Assembly: GCA_051275005.1 (NCBI GenBank)
Contig: JBNMOP010000063.1
Location: 1-15,331 of the forward strand
Source of the DNA: Eutrophobius sp051275005
GTDB lineage: Bacteria; Pseudomonadota; Gammaproteobacteria; Eutrophobiales; Eutrophobiaceae
Length of the DNA stretch: 15,331 bases
Reading direction: 5' to 3'
The translations under genes and the position numbers were made by a program. Shown here in pieces: positions 8,451 through 15,205 of the stretch; within the stretch, counting starts at the first letter, position 1, and the number at the start of each line of letters is the position of its first letter. The notes under the pieces are model-generated. The model was given only the letters and a program-made list of their open reading frames with translations. It did no database searches and was not told the origin of the DNA.

Positions 8451-8966
8451 ATGGAACAATTAAAACCCTTTATTCGTAATATTCCTGATTTTCCCAAGCC
8501 AGGAATACAATTTAAGGATATCACTCCATTACTGAAAGACCCAACAATGTTAAAACTGACCGTACAGGAATTGATTCAACCCTTTCGTGATATTAATTTA
8601 ACTGCGGTTGCTGGCATGGAAGCACGTGGTTTTATCTTTGGTAGTCTGGCTGCTATTGAACTCAATGTCGGTTTTATTCCATTACGTAAACCTGGGAAAC
8701 TACCCTATGATGTCCAGTCTATTTGTTATGATTTAGAATACGGTTCCGCTGAATTAGAGATCCACATTGATGCTATGAGCGAGGGTGACAGAGTATTACT
8801 AGTAGATGACCTTATTGCAACTGGTGGAACTGCAGCAGCCAGCTGTCAATTAATTGAGAGGCTCGGTGCCAAAGTTGTTGGTTGTGCCTTTGTAGTAGAA
8901 TTAGATGAGCTAAATGGACGTGCTAAATTAGCAGATTATCAAGTTCATTCCTTATTGCACTATTAA
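8451..8966 (+). CDS. apt: Adenine phosphoribosyltransferase
   Basis: Cytoplasmic purine-salvage enzyme that joins adenine to PRPP to make AMP. From the ATG at 8451 it has 171 residues, typical for the family. The N-terminus IRNIPDFPKPGIQFKDITPL (8-27) is characteristic. The adenine-hood and flexible-loop region GMEARGFIFG and PLRKPGKLPY is intact, and the PRPP motif LVDDLIATGGT lies at 117-127. A TTG at 8385 could extend the frame by 22 residues, but these are low-complexity and unlike the family. AAGG at 8437-8440 supplies a ribosome site for the chosen ATG. Upstream, a 10-bp palindrome GTATTAATAC (8391-8400) lies in the gap shared with the Tag-like gene. Confidence 0.96.
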   Translation: MEQLKPFIRNIPDFPKPGIQFKDITPLLKDPTMLKLTVQELIQPFRDINLTAVAGMEARGFIFGSLAAIELNVGFIPLRKPGKLPYDVQSICYDLEYGSAELEIHIDAMSEGDRVLLVDDLIATGGTAAASCQLIERLGAKVVGCAFVVELDELNGRAKLADYQVHSLLHY

Positions 8967-9004
8967 TACAGATAAATAGTTAATCCAATCTGGTAAATTA
9001 TATT

Positions 9005-9030
9005 CGAAGAAATTAATGCATATTTCTTCG
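9005..9030. terminator. Hairpin between convergent genes, possible weak terminator
   Basis: CGAAGAAAT (9005-9013) pairs perfectly with ATTTCTTCG (9022-9030) around an 8-nt loop. It lies between apt (plus) and the small membrane protein gene (minus), where a shared terminator is expected. No U-tract follows on either strand and the stem is AT-rich, so strength is doubtful. Confidence 0.35.
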
Positions 9031-9064
9031 GAATGTCATGGTCAAATATATAAGGATAAATTAT

Positions 9065-9289
9065 TTAATCTAACTTTCGAATCATGACATGGGCAGCAAT
9101 TAGTATGCCAAATCCTACATAGATGCCGATCATTCCCACCAACATTAATATTGCAAGTGTAACTGTGATAATCGCCGAGCGTGCAAGAAAAACAATCATT
9201 ATTGCCAACAGCATAAATGACGACATTATAGCTGCAATGATAAATATTTTTTTTGTCTTATTTATCGGTTCATGACTTGCATCTGCCAT
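9065..9289 (-). CDS. Small two-helix membrane protein, unknown function
   Basis: A 74-residue protein I do not recognise. A short hydrophilic N-terminus (MADASHEPINKTKK) is followed by two hydrophobic helices, about residues 15-35 and 40-67, ending in IRKLD. This predicts an inner-membrane hairpin with both ends in the cytoplasm. Translation is well supported: AAGGAAA (9295-9301 on the complement) sits 5 nt before the ATG. It is transcribed away from the exported actin-like protein gene across a 147-bp gap, so the two may share control. No enzymatic motif is visible. Confidence 0.75.
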   Translation of the reverse strand: MADASHEPINKTKKIFIIAAIMSSFMLLAIMIVFLARSAIITVTLAILMLVGMIGIYVGFGILIAAHVMIRKLD

Positions 9290-9370
9290 TTTACTTTCCT
9301 TAAAGATTCTCTAATACCTGATTATTTCACTACTCTGGGTGAATAGACAGATAATTCCTAATATTCTTGT

Positions 9371-9408
9371 TTGCAAATGCAACGCAAGGTAAATTAGTTT
9401 AAAACTAA
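9371..9408. promoter_or_regulatory. Two palindromes in the 9290-9436 divergent intergenic gap
   Basis: TTGCA-AA-TGCAA (9371-9382) and TTAGTTT-A-AAACTAA (9394-9408) are perfect palindromes within 38 bp. The first overlaps a weak candidate -35 (TTGTTT, 9367-9372) and the second overlaps a weak -10 (TAAATT, 9390-9395, 17-bp spacer) for the plus-strand gene. This would suit a regulator acting on one or both divergent genes. The boxes are poor and no regulator gene is adjacent. Confidence 0.35.
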
Positions 9409-9436
9409 CTTCTTCGTCATAACTAAGGTACTTCAT

Positions 9437-9913
9437 ATGTTGCACAAAATAACATTGGCATCTTTATTGATTCTATTTACAGCAATAGCTGGCAGTTCCC
9501 TGGTTTCAGCACAAATAGAAGAAGGCAGGCCAGTTGTAATTCTAATAACGCCTGACATAATTTATGCAGGCTCGTTAGATGATGACTCCCCACAATATGA
9601 AACCAAGGCTATCGAAGGTTTATTCAGTAATAAAAATGAAGGAATTATCGAGAAAATTTATGCATTTGAAATACTTTTGCATGGTATTTTTTATAACGGT
9701 CTGCGTATTGCCCCGGAAGAGCAGATGATCATCCTCGCCGTGCCAGCAGGGAATACACGGCAAACCTGGGTTGAAATAGTATCAATATTATTTGATACTT
9801 TCGAGATACCTTCTTTGTATATTCATGAAGCAAATACCTGGGAAGACGCGATACTTCCTGATCTGACACCTGGAAATAAGTTATATTGGATAATCAACGA
9901 TATAAATGAATAA
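9437..9913 (+). CDS. Exported actin-like protein (reduced actin subdomain 1)
   Basis: A 158-residue protein with a Sec signal peptide (hydrophobic 5-24, VSA-Q cleavage after Ala25). Residues 69-129 align without gaps to eukaryotic actin of about 74-134, with 21 of 61 identical against recalled beta-actin. The core FYNGLRIAPEEQMIIL (85-100) matches FYNELRVAPEEHPVLL, and FDTFEIPSLYI (119-129) matches FETFNTPAMYV. Residues 44-61 (AG, DD, P, I, G) match actin 19-36, 7 of 18. Seven residues here replace actin 37-73, which is most of subdomain 2. The phosphate loop DNGSG is not conserved (LITPD), so nucleotide binding is unlikely. A tail, AILPDLTPGNKL (138-149), weakly recalls actin AILRLDLAGRDL. 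The rest of actin is absent. AAGG at 9425-9428 supports the start. Function is unknown; polymer formation seems unlikely, while a binding or mimic role is inference. Confidence 0.8.
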   Translation: MLHKITLASLLILFTAIAGSSLVSAQIEEGRPVVILITPDIIYAGSLDDDSPQYETKAIEGLFSNKNEGIIEKIYAFEILLHGIFYNGLRIAPEEQMIILAVPAGNTRQTWVEIVSILFDTFEIPSLYIHEANTWEDAILPDLTPGNKLYWIINDINE

Positions 9914-10001
9914 AAAATTAGATTAACTAATTCTAATTAATCCAGCAATACCATGTTCACCACTGCAGAACAAAGAAATTTTGATAGTAGAATTTGTGAA
10001 A

Positions 10002-11921
10002 TCAGCCTGTCTCATGTCTTACGAAGAATTCATTAACCTCTTCGATATTTGTTTTAAATTCCATTTCAGGCAGACTATTCAGAAATACTTTACCATAGGG
10101 TTTACTCGTCATACGAGGGTCGCATATCATCAGCACACCATAATCGTCAGCATCCCTAATTAATCTGCCAACCCCTTGTTTTAATGTAATTACCGCTTCT
10201 GGCAACTGATAATCCATAAATGGATTTCTACCTTGTTCTTCCATTTTCTTCATTCTTGCTTTTAACACTGGATCATCTGGTGTCGCAAAAGGTAATTTAT
10301 CAATAATTACACATGATAATGCTTGCCCCTTTACGTCTACACCTTCCCAAAAACTTTGAGTACCTAGTAAAACGCTATGGGGGGTGTTTCGGAATGAATC
10401 CAATAATTCCGTCCGTGGAGCATCACCCTGAACCAGAACCGGAAAATTAATCCTGCTACCAATTAACTCCGCTGCAATGCGCAAGGCACGATGACTGGTA
10501 AATAGAAAAAAAGCCCGACCACGAGTAAATTGCAATACAGGCAACACCAATTCCAGAACCATTTCCGTGTAACCTTGAGTACGAGGATCAGGCAGATTTT
10601 TTGGTAGATATAGCATCGCCTGACGTTTGAAATTAAATGGGCTTGGCCAACTTTTCTGTTTTACCTCAGTTAGTCCCATACGACTGGCGTAATGATTAAA
10701 ATTGTCTTTAACTGTCAAGGTTGCAGAGGTATAAATACAAAGACATTTATAATCCACCATGCGTGATTGAAAAGTTTCAGCTATGTCTAACGGAGTTTGA
10801 TGCAGTAGAAATATTTTACCTCTAATTTCCAACCATTGTACAAAATCATCGGTATGCGTTTCGATAAACATATCCAGAGAATTCATTAATATCCCACATC
10901 GTTTAAAACAGTTATCCAGTTCCTTCCCACGATTCGCGAAAGAATCTAATAACTGATGAACCTCCATGCTTTGTTCCATCAACTGTTGCAGAGAAGCCTC
11001 AACTTGCACCACGTCCCTAACTTGATACCAGGCTTTACGATTCTCATTTTCTCCAAAGGATAATCGTAATTGCTTGACTGCAGTATCTAGCTTATCAAGT
11101 GTGACGAGAAAATCAGGCATGTCCGCAGCTTCGGTAAAATAAGCCTGTTTACTATCACGTATCAATTCAGTGAATTGATGACTGGTTAATGTTTGACTAA
11201 AAAATTGCGAAGCAAGATCTGGCAATTGATGTGCTTCATCAAAAATCACGACATCAGCAATAGGCAAGAGTTCACCATAACCTTGTTCCCGTAAAGCCAT
11301 ATCCGCCAATAATAAATGATGATTAACGATAGTTAAATCTGCCTCACCAGCCTGTCGCCTGGCTTTAAATACAAAACAATCTTCAAAAAATGCACAATCC
11401 TGGCCCAGGCAGTTTTCCGTAGTTGATATTAAAAACTTTCTGACGGGCGCATCTTCTGGAATTGCAGTTAATTCTGCCAAATCTCCACTAATAGATTGTT
11501 GTGACCATATACGAATATTATGTAATTGAGCTGAGTATGCCTGGTTCATTCCAGCTTGATCTGTTTCCATTGAAGACAACCGGTGCAGACACAAATAATT
11601 CGCCCTGCCCTTTAATAATGCACTGTGAAGTGCCCTGCCCGATGCCTGTTGGATGGTTTTCAGATCACGTTGGAATAGCTGATCCTGAAGATGTTTTGTC
11701 CCAGTCGAGATAATTACTTTTTTACCTGAAAGAATTGCTGGAATCAGATAAGCAAACGTTTTACCCGTCCCAGTACCCGCCTCACAGATAAATGATTCAT
11801 GATTAGCAATAGCGTCCGCAATAGCCTCTGCCATTTCAATCTGTTGAGGTCGAACCCGATAATCTGGTATCAAATCTGCTAATGGACCAGAATTTGAGAG
11901 TATATCTGAGGGAGTAATCAT
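10002..11921 (-). CDS. yoaA: YoaA-type Fe-S superfamily 2 DNA helicase (DinG/XPD family)
   Basis: ATP-dependent 5'-3' DNA helicase of the XPD/DinG group involved in repair of blocked replication. At 639 residues it fits YoaA (about 636) better than DinG (about 716). Motifs in order: RPQQIEMA (24-31), Walker A AGTGTGKT (48-55), four Fe-S cysteines Cys111, Cys171, Cys176 and Cys182, NHHLLLAD (200-207), DEAH (228-231), FLFTSHRALR, LGTQSFWEGVDV and the motif VI stretch QGVGRLIRD. The start lies 15 bp after the epmA stop, suggesting one transcript with efp and epmA. The bases just upstream of the ATG read TCCTCCTC on the mRNA, which is not a Shine-Dalgarno sequence, so translation may depend on coupling with epmA. 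In E. coli YoaA works with the clamp-loader subunit chi (HolC). Confidence 0.93.
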   Translation of the reverse strand: MITPSDILSNSGPLADLIPDYRVRPQQIEMAEAIADAIANHESFICEAGTGTGKTFAYLIPAILSGKKVIISTGTKHLQDQLFQRDLKTIQQASGRALHSALLKGRANYLCLHRLSSMETDQAGMNQAYSAQLHNIRIWSQQSISGDLAELTAIPEDAPVRKFLISTTENCLGQDCAFFEDCFVFKARRQAGEADLTIVNHHLLLADMALREQGYGELLPIADVVIFDEAHQLPDLASQFFSQTLTSHQFTELIRDSKQAYFTEAADMPDFLVTLDKLDTAVKQLRLSFGENENRKAWYQVRDVVQVEASLQQLMEQSMEVHQLLDSFANRGKELDNCFKRCGILMNSLDMFIETHTDDFVQWLEIRGKIFLLHQTPLDIAETFQSRMVDYKCLCIYTSATLTVKDNFNHYASRMGLTEVKQKSWPSPFNFKRQAMLYLPKNLPDPRTQGYTEMVLELVLPVLQFTRGRAFFLFTSHRALRIAAELIGSRINFPVLVQGDAPRTELLDSFRNTPHSVLLGTQSFWEGVDVKGQALSCVIIDKLPFATPDDPVLKARMKKMEEQGRNPFMDYQLPEAVITLKQGVGRLIRDADDYGVLMICDPRMTSKPYGKVFLNSLPEMEFKTNIEEVNEFFVRHETG

Positions 11922-11936
11922 TTTGAGGAGGACTGT

Positions 11937-12896
11937 CTAGCAGCGATCATGTCCAAATACCATTACATTAGAGATAAAATCCATACCAGTAGTCTTCATT
12001 AACAGACGATCAAACCCCATCGCTATACCAGCACAATCCGGAAGCCCCTGTTTTAATGCCTCAATCAGATTATGATCAATTGGCATCTCATATGAGCCCT
12101 GATTGATACGCATCATATTTTCATCTTGAAACCGAGTCAGCTGTTCCTTTGCATCACATAGCTCATGAAAGCCATTTGCAATTTCCAGACCATCAATAAA
12201 TAATTCAAATCTTTCGGCAACAGGTGGGTCATCATTACGTATTCTCGCCAAAGCTGCCTGGCAAACAGGAAAATCATAGATAAATATCGGATTTTTTCCC
12301 TTCAGTTCCGGAGTAATACAATGACTAAAGAGAAAATCCAACAAGGAACGTCGATTCGACTTTGATTGATGCAATCCATTATCAACAGCAGTGTCATACA
12401 GTTTTTTAGTTTCAGCAGTATGTGGATTTAATCCAGTGATACTTTCAAATACTTCAGCATAATTATATCTTTCACTCTTTTCAAATCCCAATTGCAGCAA
12501 AAATTTTCCTGATTCATCCATCAAAGCATGATGGTCAAAGCCTGTTCGATACCATTCAATCATGGTAAATTCAGGTTCATGATAGCAACCTAACTCACCA
12601 TCCCTAAAGACTTTAGTAATTTGATATATTGATCCACTTCCAGACGCCAGTAAGCGCTTCATTGCAAATTCTGGAGAAGTATTCAGATACAAAGGCGGGG
12701 AATTATTATTATCAATATCGAGCCGCTGGGTATGTAAACTGACGAGATTTGGATCGGTATTACCTGATCGTGACAATATCGGCGTTTCCACTTCCATAAT
12801 GTTTCTCTCATCCATGAATCGACGAATTAGTTTCAACAGCTCTGCGCGTTGTCTGATAATATCAAGAGAAGCACTGGGCTGCCAACTTTCAGACAT
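11937..12896 (-). CDS. epmA: EF-P (R)-beta-lysine ligase EpmA
   Basis: A truncated class II lysyl-tRNA-synthetase relative that activates (R)-beta-lysine with ATP and attaches it to Lys34 of EF-P. Its 319 residues match the catalytic core, with no anticodon-binding domain. It shows class II motif 1 around EVETPILS (35-42), motif 2 from FRDGE to EFTMIEWYR (97-117) and motif 3 GFDRL (294-298). Ala292 in GIAMG corresponds to Ala298 of E. coli EpmA, the residue that favours beta-lysine over the glycine of LysRS, which supports EpmA rather than a LysRS fragment. It sits 56 bp downstream of efp, and epmB is divergent, so all parts of the pathway are together. Confidence 0.96.
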   Translation of the reverse strand: MSESWQPSASLDIIRQRAELLKLIRRFMDERNIMEVETPILSRSGNTDPNLVSLHTQRLDIDNNNSPPLYLNTSPEFAMKRLLASGSGSIYQITKVFRDGELGCYHEPEFTMIEWYRTGFDHHALMDESGKFLLQLGFEKSERYNYAEVFESITGLNPHTAETKKLYDTAVDNGLHQSKSNRRSLLDFLFSHCITPELKGKNPIFIYDFPVCQAALARIRNDDPPVAERFELFIDGLEIANGFHELCDAKEQLTRFQDENMMRINQGSYEMPIDHNLIEALKQGLPDCAGIAMGFDRLLMKTTGMDFISNVMVFGHDRC

Positions 12897-12952
12897 CAGA
12901 AATTATTTTTCCTGTAATAATTTCTCACTAACAACACCTCACATATCATGTC

Positions 12953-13525
12953 TTATTTCTCTTTTGATCGTGACATATATTCGGCAGTGCGAGTATCAAC
13001 CCGCACAGTCTCACCTTCCTCAACAAATAATGGCACCTTGATCATCGCTCCTGTCTCCAGCTTTGCAGGCTTCGTTCCACCGGTTGCAGTATCTCCTCTT
13101 AAACCAGGATCCGTTTCAGATATTTTAAGGATTGCAAACTTTGGTGGTGCTACGGTAAGCGGGGATCCATTCCAGAGTGTTACTTCACATTCTTCTTCTC
13201 CTTTAATCCATTGAGAAGCATCAACCATTGCCGTCTCATCGGCCATATATTGCTCATAAGAATCGGGGTCCATAAAATGCCACATTTCACCATCGTTATA
13301 TAAATACTGTAGTTTAACATCCATAACATCAGCAGCCTCCACGGACTCTCCAGACTTATATGTACGTTCTAATACACGACCATTTTTCAGATTGCGAATT
13401 CTCACCCGACTAAACGCCTGACCTTTTCCGGGTTTAACAAATTCATTCTCTAAAATGGCATACGGGTCGCCATCAATCATTAATTTTAGACCTGAACGAA
13501 ATTCACTTGTGTTATATGTAGCCAT
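12953..13525 (-). CDS. efp: Translation elongation factor P
   Basis: Binds ribosomes stalled at consecutive prolines and promotes peptide bond formation. It has 190 residues, like E. coli EF-P (188), with three beta-barrel domains (about 1-64, 65-128, 129-190). The modification loop EFVKPGKGQAF (28-38) carries Lys34, the residue beta-lysylated by EpmA and EpmB. The OB-fold contains YLYNDGEMWHFMD, and the C-terminal signature is KVPLFVEEGE...DTRTAEY. A Lys at the loop tip fits the EpmA/EpmB route rather than the Arg of EarP-type factors. The start codon is only 14 bp from the epmB GTG on the other strand, so the efp promoter must overlap the epmB 5' coding region. Confidence 0.98.
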   Translation of the reverse strand: MATYNTSEFRSGLKLMIDGDPYAILENEFVKPGKGQAFSRVRIRNLKNGRVLERTYKSGESVEAADVMDVKLQYLYNDGEMWHFMDPDSYEQYMADETAMVDASQWIKGEEECEVTLWNGSPLTVAPPKFAILKISETDPGLRGDTATGGTKPAKLETGAMIKVPLFVEEGETVRVDTRTAEYMSRSKEK

Positions 13526-13539
13526 GTTTGTAATCCATA

Positions 13540-14556
13540 GTGCGTGATAAAGCGGCGTATGATACCTTGAAACGTATGGACAATTCGAGATGGCAACAAC
13601 AAATACGCAATGGTATTAAGAACCGGGACGAATTACTTCAGTCCACCGGACATGATGTTAACTGCAGTCCTGCACCAGAAAAAGCTATATTATCCTTCCC
13701 CGTTCGGGTGCCAGAAGCATATCTCAACCGAATTGAGCGAAATAATCTCAATGACCCCTTATTACGCCAAGTTTTACCATTAGATGAAGAAGATAGTGTT
13801 ATTACGGGATTTACCAGTGATCCGGTGGGGGAATTCAATAAACATGCTAGTCCTGGCTTAATTAGAAAATATCATGGCAGGGCATTACTGATCACAACCA
13901 GTTCATGTGCAATACATTGTCGTTATTGTTTCCGCAGACATTATCCATATGTGGAGAACCAAGCTGGAAAAGAAAATTGGAATGACGCATTAGATGTACT
14001 TAAAGCTGATCCTGACATCAAGGAAATCATTCTTAGTGGTGGTGATCCATTGTCTCTGACTGATAACAAACTAGAATCATTAATCAATCAACTTGAGCAG
14101 ATATCGCACCTGAAATGGTTGAGAATACATACACGAATGCCAGTCGTTGTGCCTACACGGGTTACAGATAAGTTGGTTCGTGCAATTAGCCAAAACCGTT
14201 TTAAACAAACCCTTGTGCTTCATATAAATCATCCAAATGAAATCGATGATGAGGTAATAAGACGAATTAGATTGTTTCACGATGCAGGTGTTCGACTTCT
14301 TAATCAATCTGTATTACTGCGTGGGATTAATGATGACGCCCTGGTATTGGCTGAACTCAGTGATCGTTTATATACAAACGATGTACTACCCTATTATTTA
14401 CATATGTTGGATCCCGTTGCCGGGGCTGCACATTTTGAAGTTAATGACGATGCGGCGAAAAATATCATGCATGAACTACGTAGTCGTTTACCAGGCTATC
14501 TGGTTCCCAGGCTAGTGAGAGAAGTTGAAGGGCAACCTTATAAAACTCCAATTTAG
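13540..14556 (+). CDS. epmB: EF-P-associated lysine 2,3-aminomutase EpmB
   Basis: Radical-SAM, PLP-dependent enzyme that converts (S)-alpha-lysine into (R)-beta-lysine for EF-P modification. It has 338 residues from the GTG at 13540. The 4Fe-4S motif CAIHCRYC gives Cys123, Cys127 and Cys130, followed by RRHYPY. The SAM-binding SGGDPL and the LHINHPNEID segment follow. The C-terminal KTP carries the likely PLP lysine, Lys335. The protein stops right after this lysine and lacks the longer C-terminal extension of clostridial aminomutases, as E. coli EpmB does. An alternative ATG at 13576 would remove 12 residues. Neither start has a clear ribosome site; alignment with E. coli EpmB allows either. 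It is divergent from efp. Confidence 0.95.
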   Translation: MRDKAAYDTLKRMDNSRWQQQIRNGIKNRDELLQSTGHDVNCSPAPEKAILSFPVRVPEAYLNRIERNNLNDPLLRQVLPLDEEDSVITGFTSDPVGEFNKHASPGLIRKYHGRALLITTSSCAIHCRYCFRRHYPYVENQAGKENWNDALDVLKADPDIKEIILSGGDPLSLTDNKLESLINQLEQISHLKWLRIHTRMPVVVPTRVTDKLVRAISQNRFKQTLVLHINHPNEIDDEVIRRIRLFHDAGVRLLNQSVLLRGINDDALVLAELSDRLYTNDVLPYYLHMLDPVAGAAHFEVNDDAAKNIMHELRSRLPGYLVPRLVREVEGQPYKTPI

Positions 14557-14632
14557 AATTAAAAATTTTTCCATATACTGCTCAGACCTAATTATATTAA
14601 TTAATATTGTCAATCTTGCAAATCCGTTGAAT

Positions 14633-15093
14633 TCATTTTTTAAATCGAGCGCGAGCTTTTTCAGCTGCTTTTTTTAACCTTGCGACCTGCTTTTTCTCTC
14701 AACGTTCTCCAGCGATTAACATTTTTTTTGCTTTTTTCTCACTAATTTTTACTAATTCCTTTTCACGTTTAAGTGCTGCATCCAGGAGATCCTTTAATAC
14801 AGCTATTTCATCTCGCGCTGAAGTACGTATTGCCTTCAATGTTACTTTAGTGGCATCGAGGTCTTTCTTTAGGACTTTCACCAGATCTTCTCGATTTTTA
14901 GTCACAGCTTTACGGTTTGATGCTATGGAGTGTTGTTTGGAAGAAGGTCTCTTTTTAGCTATCGTCTTCTTAGTATATGTGGATTTTTTTTACAGCAGGT
15001 GCTTTTTTTATCGTAGGTTTTTTTTTCACTTTAGGTTTCTTAGATGAAGTAATAACAGACACTGTCACTCCTGTGACCTTTTTCTTCAATCAT
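14633..15093 (-). pseudogene. Broken lysine-rich, histone-H1-like protein gene
   Basis: The minus strand encodes a basic protein of about 150 residues in pieces. Reading from 15089, a lysine/proline-rich segment (KKPKVKKKPTIKKAPAVKK) is interrupted at an A8 run (14984-14991); removing one A restores the frame into STYTKKTIAKKRPSSK. The body then follows, including REDLVKVLKKDLDATKVTLK, a charged helical domain, to a TGA at 14699-14701. The same frame continues for 21 codons (EKKQVARLKKAAEKARARFK...) to a second TGA at 14633-14635. The stop fits a TGG-to-TGA change. The ATG at 15091-15093 has a GAGG ribosome site but is one base out of frame with the KKK segment, so another indel near the start is likely. 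The product may have been a DNA-compacting protein. Sequencing error in the poly-A tract is the main alternative for the frameshift. Confidence 0.7.
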
Positions 15094-15122
15094 TGATTTA
15101 ATCCTCACTTTATAATTATTTC

Positions 15123-15152
15123 ATAATACATCCCAAACAAAACTATTTTCAA
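15123..15152 (-). promoter_or_regulatory. Candidate promoter of the histone-H1-like gene
   Basis: On the minus strand TTGAAA (15147-15152) and TATTAT (15123-15128) are 18 bp apart, each five of six to the sigma-70 consensus. A ribosome site GAGG and an ATG (15091-15093) follow about 30 nt downstream. A good promoter suggests the gene was active until recently. Confidence 0.5.
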
Positions 15153-15205
15153 ATGTTATACACATAAAACATAATTAAGATCAAAAACTCATAAAGAATG
15201 CATAA

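Noticed and set aside
9914..9945. Inverted repeats (ATTAGA...TCTAAT, GATTAA...TTAATC) after the actin-like gene as a terminator.
   Set aside because: The arms overlap each other, are almost purely AT and lack a U-tract; too weak to call.
9981..10163. 60-residue plus-strand open frame at the end of yoaA.
   Set aside because: It lies mostly antisense to the conserved yoaA C-terminus and shows no family resemblance.
14594..14607. Perfect 14-bp AT palindrome ATATTAATTAATAT between epmB and the H1-like pseudogene as a terminator.
   Set aside because: It is made only of A and T, has no loop or U-tract, and such palindromes are frequent in AT-rich DNA.
14699..14701. TGA recoding (as tryptophan or selenocysteine) in the H1-like gene.
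   Set aside because: TGA serves as the normal stop in other genes here (methyltransferase, yoaA), no SECIS-like hairpin is evident, and the gene also carries a frameshift, so mutation is simpler.
14850..15047. Plus-strand 65-residue Phe/Arg-rich open frame.
   Set aside because: It is the antisense of the lysine-rich gene; the Phe-rich composition simply mirrors AAA codons.
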